DNA of 64,000 nucleotides from Bradyrhizobium guangdongense. GTDB taxonomy: Bacteria; Pseudomonadota; Alphaproteobacteria; Rhizobiales; Xanthobacteraceae. How positions within the stretch are numbered: position 1 is the first letter of the stretch; each line of letters opens with the position of its first letter. A model generated the notes under the pieces. The model was given only the letters and a program-made list of their open reading frames with translations, ran no database searches and was not told where the DNA came from. The DNA is taken from NCBI RefSeq assembly GCF_004114975.1, contig NZ_CP030052.1, forward strand, positions 744,001 to 808,000. The letters are read 5' to 3'. Positions 1-8,185 of this stretch are shown here, piece after piece. Position numbers and translations under genes: made by a program.

Positions 1-1072
1 CGCTGTTCTTCCAATGCAGGCCAGAGAGCGTGGTGATGTCAAACGGCAGGTCCGAGCCCTCACGCGCCGTCACCATAGTAGGCAGCCCGCGACCCAGAGC
101 ATATCCCAGCTCGAGGAAACAATTCGATCGTCCGCCGGTAATGTCGGCGATCACGACGGCGCTGCGGTGCAACTTGGCGAAGATTTCCTGATCGATACGG
201 GCATGGTCGTGGGCTTGCCGGCCGTCGATGACGACGAGCCGGTAGCCAAGCTCGTTCTCGATCACCGGCTGCACGACGGTGTCGAAAAAGTCCTGCACGT
301 CGGCATAGTCCGGCAGCGCCGGATTCAGCAGCCGCACCGCGAAGGCCTTTGGTCTTTCCAGGGACTCGAGCAGGTCGACGAGGACCGCGACGCGATCGGG
401 GATGGACTGGCGCGGCGGAAACCGGATCTTGTTGAGCCAGTCATGGGCGTCGCCGTCATCCGCAACCTGGAACAGGCGGCGGGTTTGGCTGCTAGTCAAT
501 CCGAAGCTGTAGAGCCGGCGAGCGCCCGCCGTTTCCGGCGACACGGGAAGATTGAGGGGAATGATCGGCTTTCCGGCATCGTGGTAGAGATTTGCGAGGT
601 AGAGGACCCCTTCCGTCCCCCCGAGCGCGACAAGAATATCGCCGAAGCGGGCCTGGGCTTCCATGCGCTTGCTGGCCATGTTCCAGTGCGCGGCGTTCTC
701 GATCTTGACCATTGGCGAGCTGCGCAGCTCGTCCCATAGGTCGGCATACTCAGCCGGGACCTGATCTTCGCTCTTGTGGTGCTGCACGGCGACCGCGAGC
801 GGGCCCGGAACATTCGCCGGGCGTGACGCGAGGCTCTCCCTGAGCGTCTTCCAGATCAGCCAGTCGAAGCAGATCGGAAGCCCGTCGGATTTGCGCAGAG
901 GTTCAGCGTCGACAGGCACGACGAAATTCGCACCGCGACGGGCCAATTCCTTGACCAGCGCAGCAACGAGCTCGCGGGCCTGATTGACGTCGGCGGTCGA
1001 GGCGATGGCAAGGTCTTCGACGATGCTGCCGGCAATGTGGATGCGCCGGCCGAACAGAGGGGAGCGCGCCAT
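1..1072 (-). CDS. CBASS effector with SLOG and TIR-like/deoxyribosyltransferase-like domains (partial)
   Basis: Open from the ATG at 1072 to the window edge, so at least 357 residues are visible and the C-terminus is missing. Residues about 10-170 form a SLOG-type Rossmann domain: an IHIAGS start, FVVPVD after strand two, a GGTEG glycine loop and a PIIPL strand. Residues about 240-357 form a second Rossmann-like unit, with VVIADITGGRSNCFLELGY resembling nucleoside deoxyribosyltransferase/TIR-like nucleotide-binding folds. The start ATG overlaps the stop of the TRIP13-like gene (ATGA), so it is the last gene of the CBASS operon and sits where effectors normally sit. SLOG domains are known ligand sensors in CBASS effectors. 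That the second domain degrades a nucleotide such as NAD is inference. Confidence 0.72.
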   Translation of the reverse strand, partial: MARSPLFGRRIHIAGSIVEDLAIASTADVNQARELVAALVKELARRGANFVVPVDAEPLRKSDGLPICFDWLIWKTLRESLASRPANVPGPLAVAVQHHKSEDQVPAEYADLWDELRSSPMVKIENAAHWNMASKRMEAQARFGDILVALGGTEGVLYLANLYHDAGKPIIPLNLPVSPETAGARRLYSFGLTSSQTRRLFQVADDGDAHDWLNKIRFPPRQSIPDRVAVLVDLLESLERPKAFAVRLLNPALPDYADVQDFFDTVVQPVIENELGYRLVVIDGRQAHDHARIDQEIFAKLHRSAVVIADITGGRSNCFLELGYALGRGLPTMVTAREGSDLPFDITTLSGLHWKNS

Positions 1073-1968
1073 CAGCGATCCTCCATCACCGGCGACGCGG
1101 TGATCGCCGCGGCGGCGAGCTTGAGTTGATCGAAGCGCAGTGGCCCGCTCGGGAAGGCCTTTGCCAGCGCGGCCGGATAGAGCCTCGTCCTGATATCCGA
1201 ATAGGTCCAGGACGGCTTGCCTGCCCGCGCTCCGGTGGCTTCGACGAGCTGCGATAGCTGAATGGGCGTCAGAGACAACCCGGCCAGATCCATCGTGAGC
1301 AATTGGCGGCGCTCGTCGTCCGTTGGACGGCGGAACTCCTCGATGATGGCGGCGCGGCGGCACAAGGCAGGATCCAGGACCGACAGCCGGTTGGTGCACA
1401 GGATCACCACGATCCGGCCGCCGTACTGGCGCAGGTCATCGACGCCCTGAATGAGCGTGTTCACCGCTACCTTGTCTTCGTGGTGGCTGTGCTCCTGGGC
1501 GCGCGAGGCGGCGAGGCTGTCGCCTTCGTCGATGATCAGGACCGCGCGGCGGTGCTTGCCGGCCGATTGAATGACCTTCTTGAAGGCTTCCGCGATCAAT
1601 GTTCCCATCTCGCCGACCATGCCGCTGCCGCGGACGCGGTTACTCAGCTTGAACAGGATCGAATCTTCGCTTCTGGCCTCGATTACCAACTTGTTGGCGA
1701 TGCACTCCGCTGTTGCGGTCTTGCCGGTGCCGACATCGCCGTGAAAGATCACCAGCGGATACTGCTCGGCGACGAGATCGCAGATCGGAAGGCTCTTGCC
1801 GTGATTCTTGTGGCTCCAGCCCGCCAGCTCGCGGACATTCAGCAGCAGACGAAGCTGATCGTGGACCCGCGCATATCGGGTATCGAACCCCAGAAGGGTC
1901 TTCTCGCGTTTGGCCAGCGTATCGCTGGGCAGCGGCGTCTCGCTGTCGAAGATGCTGGGTTGACTCAC
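1072..1968 (-). CDS. cap6: TRIP13/Pch2-like AAA+ ATPase of type III CBASS (Cap6)
   Basis: About 298 residues from a GTG start at 1968 that overlaps the HORMA stop (GTGA). An in-frame upstream start would lie inside the HORMA gene and is less likely. A single AAA+ module is visible: Walker A GDVGTGKT, Walker B VLIIDEGDSL, sensor LCTNR, and an arginine-finger region LDPALCRRAA. In type III CBASS this ATPase remodels the HORMA protein from its closed to its open state and so switches the nucleotidyltransferase off. The length matches the short bacterial TRIP13 homologues. It lies between the HORMA gene and the effector and overlaps both, so translation is probably coupled. Confidence 0.88.
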   Translation of the reverse strand: MSQPSIFDSETPLPSDTLAKREKTLLGFDTRYARVHDQLRLLLNVRELAGWSHKNHGKSLPICDLVAEQYPLVIFHGDVGTGKTATAECIANKLVIEARSEDSILFKLSNRVRGSGMVGEMGTLIAEAFKKVIQSAGKHRRAVLIIDEGDSLAASRAQEHSHHEDKVAVNTLIQGVDDLRQYGGRIVVILCTNRLSVLDPALCRRAAIIEEFRRPTDDERRQLLTMDLAGLSLTPIQLSQLVEATGARAGKPSWTYSDIRTRLYPAALAKAFPSGPLRFDQLKLAAAAITASPVMEDR

Positions 1969-2465
1969 GAGGCCCAATCCTTGCGCTGCATGCCATAGGC
2001 ATTGCTGACATAGTTGCGGCCGCCAGCCGACGAGAGAGCGGCATGGCTGGTATCGTCGTAGCAGGTCACCCAACCGATCTTAAGCTTACCTTTCGTGGCT
2101 TCGCGTGCGGCACTGGTGTAGTCGTCGGTGTAGCTCAGCACGACACGAAGCTTGGCCCCTGCGACCTTCGGCCAAAGAACGCCGCCGGGCCGGCTCGTAG
2201 ACAGCGAGCCGGCGTCGGTATCGACTTCGAACCTGACGGCCTTGATCTCGACCCCACTGCTGATCAGCGTGACGTCGACCCATTTGAGGTAGCCGTCCTT
2301 GGCCAGGACCTCGATGTCATGGGCGTAGTTGCGAGCCTCCTCCGGAGTCCAGCAGCCGGTGCTGTCCGCGATCATCACGAGATCGGCGTTGACGCGCCGA
2401 ACGACGTTCTCGATGTCGACGTAGGTGTAGGTCGCGCTCGCGCTTCTGACCTGGGTCATGCTCAT
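1965..2465 (-). CDS. cap7: Bacterial HORMA-domain protein of type III CBASS (Cap7)
   Basis: A 166-residue protein. Its N-terminal half (TYTYVDIENVVRR, ADLVMIADSTG, AHDIEVLAKDGYL) is characteristic of the bacterial HORMA1 family. The C-terminal half (KLRVVLSYTDDY, KLKIGWVTCYDD) would form the core sheet and the mobile safety-belt segment. In CBASS the HORMA protein binds a phage-derived peptide motif, closes, and activates the CD-NTase. The gene begins two bases after the CD-NTase stop and its own stop overlaps the TRIP13 start. A second in-frame ATG at 2459 could also be used. Reading frame and length look intact, in contrast to the gene before it. Confidence 0.85.
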   Translation of the reverse strand: MSMTQVRSASATYTYVDIENVVRRVNADLVMIADSTGCWTPEEARNYAHDIEVLAKDGYLKWVDVTLISSGVEIKAVRFEVDTDAGSLSTSRPGGVLWPKVAGAKLRVVLSYTDDYTSAAREATKGKLKIGWVTCYDDTSHAALSSAGGRNYVSNAYGMQRKDWAS

Positions 2466-2467
2466 CT

Positions 2468-3407
2468 TCAGTCCTCCGTCTTGAATCGAGGGCCGAAGAT
2501 CTCCTTCCAGACCTCATTGTCGTTCTCGGCCGATGCAAAATTGGACGTCTCCCAGGCCTCCTGGGCGGCGGCGACGATCTGTTTCCGCTCGTCCTCGGAA
2601 ATCCGGCTGGTCACGTTGTTGAGGCTGTAGACCGGATCGAGAATGACCACCGGATCGCAGAACGTCGTGAATGGCGCGACATTCTCGGGAAACTTGATCT
2701 CTTCCTTCAACTGCGACTGCGCGACGTAGAGGAGGAAATTGCGAAAGCGCTGTTCGATGCTTGCACCGTTGCCCTGCTTGGCGAGGACATGCGCCATGAT
2801 CAGCTCGATGGCGAAGGACTTCAGCGGCTTCAGTTCCGCCTGGTTGCGCCACTTCTTGGCCATGCGCACCAAGGTGCGGAAATCCGCGTCCTGGTCCTTG
2901 CGATCGCGGACGAACTTGATCTGGCAAGGCGCGCAGGTCTGCGTCTTCGTGCCGTCGTGAATGTCGAACTGCCAACCGTAGCCGGCGCGGTTCTCGTCTT
3001 CGATGACCGGCACGATATCAACGCTGAGGCCCGTGCCCACGAAGGTGACGGTCGCCGCCTTGCGCTGGATCTCAAAATCCTCGACCGACTTGTTCGGATA
3101 CTGCTTGATCAGCAGCGCGTAGATCGTGTCGTTCAGGCTATCCAGCGTCTCCTTGCTGACGTCTCGGCCAGAAATGTAAAAAACGACATCGACATCGACC
3201 GGATCGACAGCGGTCTTCCGCAGAATCGTGTATTTGGCGAAGGCCGGCCTTCACGACCTTAGTGATCTTGATCTCGGTCTTGTCGCGAACGGTCTTGCGG
3301 AGTTCATCGATCAAGCGATCGACCTGCTCGTGGTATTCCTTGCGCTTGTCGGCAGGCAGGCGCAGCACGTTGCTGTCGTAGTACCGCAGTTGAGTATTGT
3401 TCAACAT
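2468..3407 (-). pseudogene. cdnC: CD-NTase (CdnC/CdnD-type cyclic oligonucleotide synthase), frameshifted at the Gly-Ser motif
   Basis: The reading frame starts at ATG 3407 (MLNNTQLRYYDSNVLRL) and runs to residue 55 (KITKVVKAG). The family then expects Ser-Phe-Ala-Lys-Tyr, but about two bases are missing near 3240-3243. In the shifted frame homology resumes (FAKYTILRKTAVDPVDVDVV) and continues to the stop at 2468, with DVDVV carrying the catalytic acidic pair, GTGLSVDIVPV the third acidic region, and a helical C-terminal OAS1-like core (LKSFAIELIMAHVL). Both pieces together give a normal length of about 313 residues. The break removes the nucleotide-gripping Gly-Ser. The first gene of the operon is therefore either dead or carries a sequence error; the downstream genes remain intact. 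Confidence 0.85.
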
Positions 3408-3487
3408 CGCTGCTCGATTCCTGCTGGTCGGTTTCGCCGGCGGCTGGCGCAAAAGTACGCCACAGTGGAACTTGTCCGACCCAGACC

Positions 3488-3598
3488 GGTTTACAAATCC
3501 GGGACAATGGAGCGGTATGCGGGCCATATAGGCTCAATTTTCCGCGCATCAAGGGTTTTTGGTTTACAAATTTGTGCCCATATCGTACTTCTGTAAAC
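3488..3598. promoter_or_regulatory. Divergent promoter region with repeated GTTTACAAAT operator-like sites
   Basis: The 212-base gap between the CD-NTase and the HTH-peptidase gene contains GGTTTACAAAT twice in the same orientation (3488-3498 and 3561-3571) and the inverted core TGTAAAC at 3592-3598. A strong ribosome-binding site, AAAGGAGG, precedes the plus-strand ATG at 3620. Repeats placed between a regulator gene and its divergent neighbour suggest operator sites for the HTH protein. That they control the CBASS operon is inference. Confidence 0.5.
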
Positions 3599-3619
3599 TG
3601 AGACGCAAAGGAGGCCCAG

Positions 3620-4684
3620 ATGATCGGACACAAGCTTAAGGTCGCACGGTCGGCCTCGGGCCTGTCGTTGCGTGGCCTCGCTGACGCCATGGATGGCATC
3701 GTATCGGCCCAAGCCATTGGCAAATATGAGAGAAACGAGGATATGCCGAGCTCGCGGGTGCTGATCGCCTTGGCGGCGACGCTCCACGTGACGGAGGATT
3801 ACCTGCTCAGCGAGGACGAACTTGCCCTTGAGGGCGTCGAGTTCCGCAAGAAGGCGGGCACGTCGTTCCGGGAAGAAGCCGCCCTCGAAGCCCGCGCGAT
3901 TCACATGCTGGAGCGCTATCTCGCGATCGAGGACCTGCTCCAGATGCGCAGCATCGATTGGGAGCAGCCACGCAGCGCACCACATCCGGTGGCCGATGTC
4001 CGGGACGCCGAAGATGCGGCTCGCTCTGTCCGCGAAGACTGGGGTTTGGGAAACGATCCCATCCCGCAGCTCGCCGAGCTTCTGGAGGAGCGCGGGATCA
4101 AGATCCTGTCGCTCGATCTCGACGATATCGACGGGCTTGCCGCCAAGGTGCGACGCAAGGACCGCAACGCTGCGCGAGTAATCGTCATCAAGCAAAGCAC
4201 GTGGTCGGAGCGGAAGCGCTTCAATCTCGCCCATGAGCTCGGTCATATGGTGCTGGCCCCATCCCCCGGCGTCGATGAGGAAAAGGCGGCGCATCGGTTT
4301 GCCGGCGCCTTCCTGATGCCGGCCGACGTCCTTCGGGCCGAAGTTGGGGTCAGCCGATCGTCGATCAGTCTTGGCGAGCTGGTCGCGCTCAAGAAGCGTT
4401 TTGGCGTCAGCATCCAGGCCATCGCCTATCGCTGCAAGGATCTCGGCATCATCAGCCAGTCCGCTTTTGGCCGGCTGTTCAAGATCTTCGCGGAACGGGG
4501 ATGGCGGACGGCGCCCTATGAAGAGCCAGGCCGGATGAAGCCTGAACTCGAGGAGCCGAAGCGCTTCGAGAGGCTTTGCTATCGTGCGCTGGCCGAACGA
4601 GTCATCGGCGAAGCCCGGGCCGCTGAACTGCTGGGAATAACGGTTCGCGAACTGGACGCTCGTCTGGATCAAGTTGCGGCGTAA
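3620..4684 (+). CDS. XRE-type HTH fused to ImmA/IrrE (COG2856) zinc peptidase, CapH-CapP-like regulator
   Basis: A 354-residue protein. Residues 1-65 are an XRE-type helix-turn-helix (LKVARSASGLSLRGLADAM, KYERNEDMPSS). A helical linker follows, then a COG2856 metallopeptidase with the zinc site FNLAHELGH near residue 205 and the downstream EEKAAHRFAGAFLMP helix that supplies the third ligand. Proteins of this family cleave or release a repressor in response to DNA damage. In several CBASS loci a separate HTH (CapH) and peptidase (CapP) do this. Here both are on one chain and lie divergently next to a type III CBASS operon. The alternative is a stand-alone toxin-antitoxin regulator for the PIN gene five bases downstream. 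Confidence 0.82.
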   Translation: MIGHKLKVARSASGLSLRGLADAMDGIVSAQAIGKYERNEDMPSSRVLIALAATLHVTEDYLLSEDELALEGVEFRKKAGTSFREEAALEARAIHMLERYLAIEDLLQMRSIDWEQPRSAPHPVADVRDAEDAARSVREDWGLGNDPIPQLAELLEERGIKILSLDLDDIDGLAAKVRRKDRNAARVIVIKQSTWSERKRFNLAHELGHMVLAPSPGVDEEKAAHRFAGAFLMPADVLRAEVGVSRSSISLGELVALKKRFGVSIQAIAYRCKDLGIISQSAFGRLFKIFAERGWRTAPYEEPGRMKPELEEPKRFERLCYRALAERVIGEARAAELLGITVRELDARLDQVAA

Positions 4685-4689
4685 GCACC

Positions 4690-5180
4690 TTGGCGGTCCT
4701 CGTTTCCGATACCTCGGTTTTGATCGATCTGGAGCGAGGCGCCTTGCTCGAGGACCTGTTTCGTCTCCCTTTTGAGTTTGCGGTCCCCGACCTGCTCTTT
4801 GTTCGAGAGCTGGCCGGGGACCTGGGCGATCGCCTTACTGCGCTCGGCCTACGGGTCGAAGAGCTGTCCCCGGCAGAATTGACCCGCGCGACGACAGTCC
4901 GCGGCAACGCGCTCATCTCTCCACGCCGGACACGTTCGCGTTTGCCATCGCGGAGGCCCGCCAATGGACGCTTCTGACCGGCGACGGAGGGCTGCGCGAG
5001 TTGGCGACCTCGGTCGGGCTGCAAATGCACGGCGTGCTATGGATTTTCGACCAGCTCGCCGACGGCAACCACTGCGAACTGAGCCGACTGCACGCGGGTT
5101 TAACTGCCATTTCCAGGCATCCTCGCTGCCGGCTTCCAACGACGGAAGTTCGGCGACGACTGACCCGGTTCGGCGCGTGA
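4690..5180 (+). pseudogene. PIN-domain nuclease (toxin-like), frameshifted
   Basis: A TTG start at 4690, five bases after the HTH-peptidase stop, opens a PIN-type N-terminus (VSDTSVLIDLERG). It is readable to about residue 76 (TRATTVRGNAL). Near 4915 the frame shifts by one base, and the C-terminal half (DTFAFAIAEARQWTLLTGD, then GLRELATSVGLQM) continues to the TGA at 5178-5180. LLTGD followed by LR is the conserved last acidic motif of PIN nucleases, so the whole fold is present but split over two frames. ImmA/IrrE proteins are often paired with PIN-like partners. The tight spacing suggests a co-transcribed pair, here probably inactive unless the indel is an error. Confidence 0.68.
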
Positions 5181-5560
5181 ACGATCCACCACGCCCCCCC
5201 CCCGAAGACGACCGCGAAAGCGCCGAGCTCACGCCAGAGGTCGTATCCATACCCCCTGCCCGCCGGGACGGTCTCTGGACCATCGAAACCGGCGGCGCAA
5301 AGTCAATAGGCGCAAAATCCCTCGACGCTCGGCCTAGGTCCCGAGGAGGTTGGACCATTCTCCTTCATCAAGAGGAAGAAGTTTCATTTTGCCATCAAGC
5401 CCGACATGCAACTCAGACCAAGGGCTGCTGTCGCCCTGGCGCGCCAGCTGTCGACGAGGGAGTTTTAGGTCGATGGCGCGATAGACTCTCGCACTTCAAT
5501 GCTAACGAAGGGCAACATCGTTCCTGGCGAACGCGAACCTCATAGGCGGCTCGCCGCTTT

Positions 5561-5872
5561 CTATCGGTCGTAGTGTTTGCCGCCGGTGCTGATTTGATAA
5601 AGGGTCGCCGAATAAGGAAGACGCAGGAGAATGGGACCTTCCTTCGTGACCTTGCCGAGGACGGCAGCCTGGCACAGGAGGCTGACACCACCCATTGTTC
5701 GGTCGCAAAAGGCGTCCGCGCTGTCGATAAAGTTCAGCTTTGTAAGGCGAGCTATGACGACGGTCCGCCCCTCGGGTAACGCGCCAATAGGCTGGACAAC
5801 AAAGATGGTGATGAACTGCGCGCCAATGATGAGCGCTAGAAGGAGCGCACCAATACCGAGTCAGGCTTTCAC
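5561..5872 (-). pseudogene. Small membrane-anchored protein with an internal TGA
   Basis: From a GTG at 5872, preceded by a GGAGGGGAGG purine tract, the frame reads Val-Lys-Ala, then a TGA stop at 5861-5863. It then stays open for about 100 codons to the TAG at 5561. The open part begins with one hydrophobic helix (IGALLLALIIGAQFITIFVV) followed by a soluble tail (IDSADAFCDRTMGGVSLLCQ, ILLRLPYSATLYQISTGG). This looks like a single-pass secreted or inner-membrane small protein in which a Trp or similar codon became TGA. I do not recognise a named family. Confidence 0.35.
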
Positions 5873-6177
5873 CCTCCCCTCCGTCTACCTTGAATAATCT
5901 ATTTCGGCATACTCGGCGCCGACCCGGGTCGCCATGATCAGGCTTCTCACCCGAGGTGGCGAATCCGGCTTGCAACATCGACGCGCGTTCAGCGGATAGG
6001 CGCATCGCGCGCCTTTTCTCGAGCAAGCTACGATCGGCAAAGACGATGTGGGCAAATCTCGCCAAGCCTGCCTCGCGCATCTTCTTGCCGCCAGAGGCGG
6101 TGATAAAGACGAGAACGATATTGCGGTTCATGCCCTCAATGCGCAAATCCGACAAACACAACAGCGAGCATTTCTGA

Positions 6178-6348
6178 GCGTCTGCTGTTGGAATAGGTGG
6201 TAGCCATTTTGGCGGCCGCGTGTCGTATGGTGGAGACCATCATACCTCTAGCCACGGCGGGACTTACATCGGCGGCTCGGGCTCTTCTCATAAAGGCGGC
6301 TCCTACCGAAATCCAAGCACCGGAAACGTGTACGGCACGCATAGGTAG
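6178..6348 (+). pseudogene. Gly/Ser/His-rich secreted-type peptide remnant
   Basis: After a TGA at 6175-6177 the frame stays open to the TAG at 6346-6348. It encodes a low-complexity sequence rich in Gly, Ser, His and Tyr (SHGGTYIGGSGSSHKGGSY, then NPSTGNVYG). Short proteins of this composition usually carry an N-terminal signal peptide. None is found in frame here, so the N-terminus is probably lost. Function unknown. Confidence 0.3.
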
Positions 6349-6480
6349 GCGCGTCCACTGTTCGATAGGCGGCTGAGCTGAAGCCCGCAAGCTCTGGGCT
6401 CGCTGGGTGGCGGGCGTACCCCAAAAATTCTCTCAACAAGTTGCTACGAGCGTGCTCGACTGAGATCCCCTCCTCCGACC

Positions 6481-7401
6481 TCAGGCATTGCGCAAGACCT
6501 TCTCGAGCTGCGCGACGAGCGTCGCCCTGTGCTCGGCAGGAAGCTTGTCCAGATTGATCTGCTTCCAGCGCACCGCCGGCAGGTCCGCTGCGTCAGGGAC
6601 GCCTAGCAGGTTCCAATCCGGCTCGCCGCGCTTGAATCCCATGAGGAAGTCCTTGCGAGCTTGCCGCATTTTTCCCGCGATTTCGGCGATCAGCGTTTCC
6701 CGGGTTTTGAGCAACTCGTCCAGGGTCACTTCATCGGCGGTCATGCCCTCAAAGCCGTGCGTGAATTCGTGCTGGATGTCCTTGCGACGAGGAACCACGA
6801 CCTCGGAGATCGGCCGGTCATGGCTGATGAGGTAGACAATGAACGCTTTGCGGAGATCGTCCGTGATGCCTTCGTTGGCGAGCAGATCGCGGACATCGAA
6901 GAGGTCGCGCGGATGCTGCCGGTCGAGCGCCGCGACAAGCTTGCCGGCGTATAGATCGGCGAACGAAACGACTTTCATCTGCGCGAAGCCGAACGTCTCT
7001 TCGACGCTCGGCGACACGTCGCGCAGCTCCGGCTCGAAGACGCAGCCCCTGATCACCGGCGTGATCTCGATCTTGATCTGCGCGTCGCCTTTCTGGACGG
7101 TCAGCTTGGTGACGATCTTTTCACGGGGATTGACGACTTCCGTCAGCCGCGCGCCCGGCAATCCTTTCCTTATGGCCTCTGTCATGCGCTTCATCGCCGC
7201 ATCTATCGCCGCAAGAGATTCGGGACGCGGAGCCACCGGCAGATATGTCAGGTCGATATCGACCGATAGGCGCGGCATATCTCGGTGGAAGAGATTGATG
7301 GCGGTGCCACCCTTGAGCGCAAAATCGGGCTCCGCCGCGACGAACGGGATCGTCTCGATCAACAAGGCCACTTGATGCCGATATTTTTCAGACAGGGGCA
7401 T
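6481..7401 (-). CDS. AbiEii/AbiGii-family nucleotidyltransferase toxin
   Basis: A 306-residue protein with the DUF1814/AbiEii signature: FALKGGTAINLF near residues 27-38, then the acidic pair in RLSVDIDLTYLP, the later Lys and Asp motifs in DLYAGKLVAALDRQHPRDLFD, and a helical C-terminal region. The toxins of type IV systems transfer nucleotides, in characterised cases to the 3' ends of tRNAs, and halt growth. The start overlaps the end of the upstream AbiEi-like gene by 14 bases, so the two are translated together. Length and motifs are normal and the gene looks intact. Confidence 0.88.
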   Translation of the reverse strand: MPLSEKYRHQVALLIETIPFVAAEPDFALKGGTAINLFHRDMPRLSVDIDLTYLPVAPRPESLAAIDAAMKRMTEAIRKGLPGARLTEVVNPREKIVTKLTVQKGDAQIKIEITPVIRGCVFEPELRDVSPSVEETFGFAQMKVVSFADLYAGKLVAALDRQHPRDLFDVRDLLANEGITDDLRKAFIVYLISHDRPISEVVVPRRKDIQHEFTHGFEGMTADEVTLDELLKTRETLIAEIAGKMRQARKDFLMGFKRGEPDWNLLGVPDAADLPAVRWKQINLDKLPAEHRATLVAQLEKVLRNA

Positions 7402-8185
7402 TGAGGTCGTCTGGGATGGTTATGAGGTATTTGGTGTCGAGTTTGCCGCCCTTGACGAGCATGCGCTTTCCCGTGCCGAGATTGACTTTCGACTTGTCGA
7501 TCTGTTTGAGCCAAGCGTGCTGATGTCGCTCCGCGAACCAGAAAAACAATCGTTTGACCTTGACGCTTTTGCAGTCGTTCAGAAGCATTTGCAGCCGCCG
7601 GGGGCTCAGGCTCCTCAAGCCTTCCGCCAGTGCATCGACGTGATGGAAGCTTTCGTGGCGGGGCAATTCGTCGAGCAGTTCGAGAAACGCGCGTTCGGGC
7701 GTCGATACCGTGAGAGGCCAGTCGAATGGTCCCGGTATTTCCCGCGTTGTCCCCGACTCTGATGTGGGCAGGCTCCCGTGCGTTTTGAACAGGCTTTGCG
7801 TGCGGTGAACGCGGAATTTCTGTTTGAGCGGAAGTTTGCCGAGCCAGCCGGGAGCAGACCGCGTTCCGTATAGATGTATGGTCGAAGGACCCGTCTGGCT
7901 CAGGTAGTGGCCGAAGCCTTGCACTTCGATGGCGGTGCGTCCGCCAACGACGAAGTCGGAGCCGAGCAATCGCTGGAGTGACACGACGGCGCCCTGCCAG
8001 GAGAGTTCACCGAGCGGGCGCTTGAAGGTTCCCCGCGCCGGCTGAACGAGCCAGCCGGCCGATACGTATTGGCTGCGCAAGCTGGTGGAATATCCATGTC
8101 GTTCCATCCAGGCGGCATCGACCAGAAGTCCCTGCGGAAGGGTCCTTTCGAGCCTGTTTAGCTTTCTGTCCTTTTGCTCAGCCAT
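7388..8185 (-). CDS. AbiEi-family antitoxin/transcriptional regulator
   Basis: A 265-residue protein. The N-terminal winged helix (LLVDAAWMERHGYSTSLRSQ, GWLVQPARGTFKRP) and the middle block (VVSLQRLLGSDFVVGGRTAI, HLYGTRSAPGWLGKLP) match the AbiEi antitoxin family. The C-terminal domain (STPERAFLELLDELP) is the part needed for toxin neutralisation in characterised AbiEi proteins. It precedes and overlaps the AbiEii toxin gene. AbiEi proteins bind repeats in their own promoter and repress the operon, and two ACTAAGTAAA repeats lie directly upstream. Confidence 0.85.
   Translation of the reverse strand: MAEQKDRKLNRLERTLPQGLLVDAAWMERHGYSTSLRSQYVSAGWLVQPARGTFKRPLGELSWQGAVVSLQRLLGSDFVVGGRTAIEVQGFGHYLSQTGPSTIHLYGTRSAPGWLGKLPLKQKFRVHRTQSLFKTHGSLPTSESGTTREIPGPFDWPLTVSTPERAFLELLDELPRHESFHHVDALAEGLRSLSPRRLQMLLNDCKSVKVKRLFFWFAERHQHAWLKQIDKSKVNLGTGKRMLVKGGKLDTKYLITIPDDLNAPV

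Larger units (their letters stand above)
5181..6480. other. Gene-poor stretch with only degraded short reading frames
   Basis: No intact, recognisable gene lies between the PIN remnant and the AbiE locus. The only protein-like signals are the small membrane-protein relic at 5561-5872 (minus) and the Gly/Ser/His-rich tail at 6178-6348 (plus), listed separately. The remaining reading frames have the arginine- and proline-rich look of random GC-rich DNA. A run of eight C residues occurs near 5193-5200. Confidence 0.5.

Noticed and set aside
14..739. Long plus-strand reading frame of 241 codons
   Set aside because: It is antisense to the CBASS effector, lacks family-like sequence, and the minus-strand frame with SLOG motifs and start/stop coupling is clearly the real gene.
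1303..1998. Plus-strand frame of 231 codons
   Set aside because: Antisense shadow of the TRIP13-like ATPase, whose Walker motifs fix the coding strand.
3238..3246. Programmed ribosomal frameshift in the CD-NTase
   Set aside because: No slippery heptamer or following stem is visible, and the missing bases would encode the conserved Gly-Ser itself.
3491..4672. Minus-strand frame of 393 codons, longer than the plus-strand gene
   Set aside because: It is antisense to the HTH-ImmA/IrrE gene; the HELGH zinc site, HTH and ribosome site support the plus strand.
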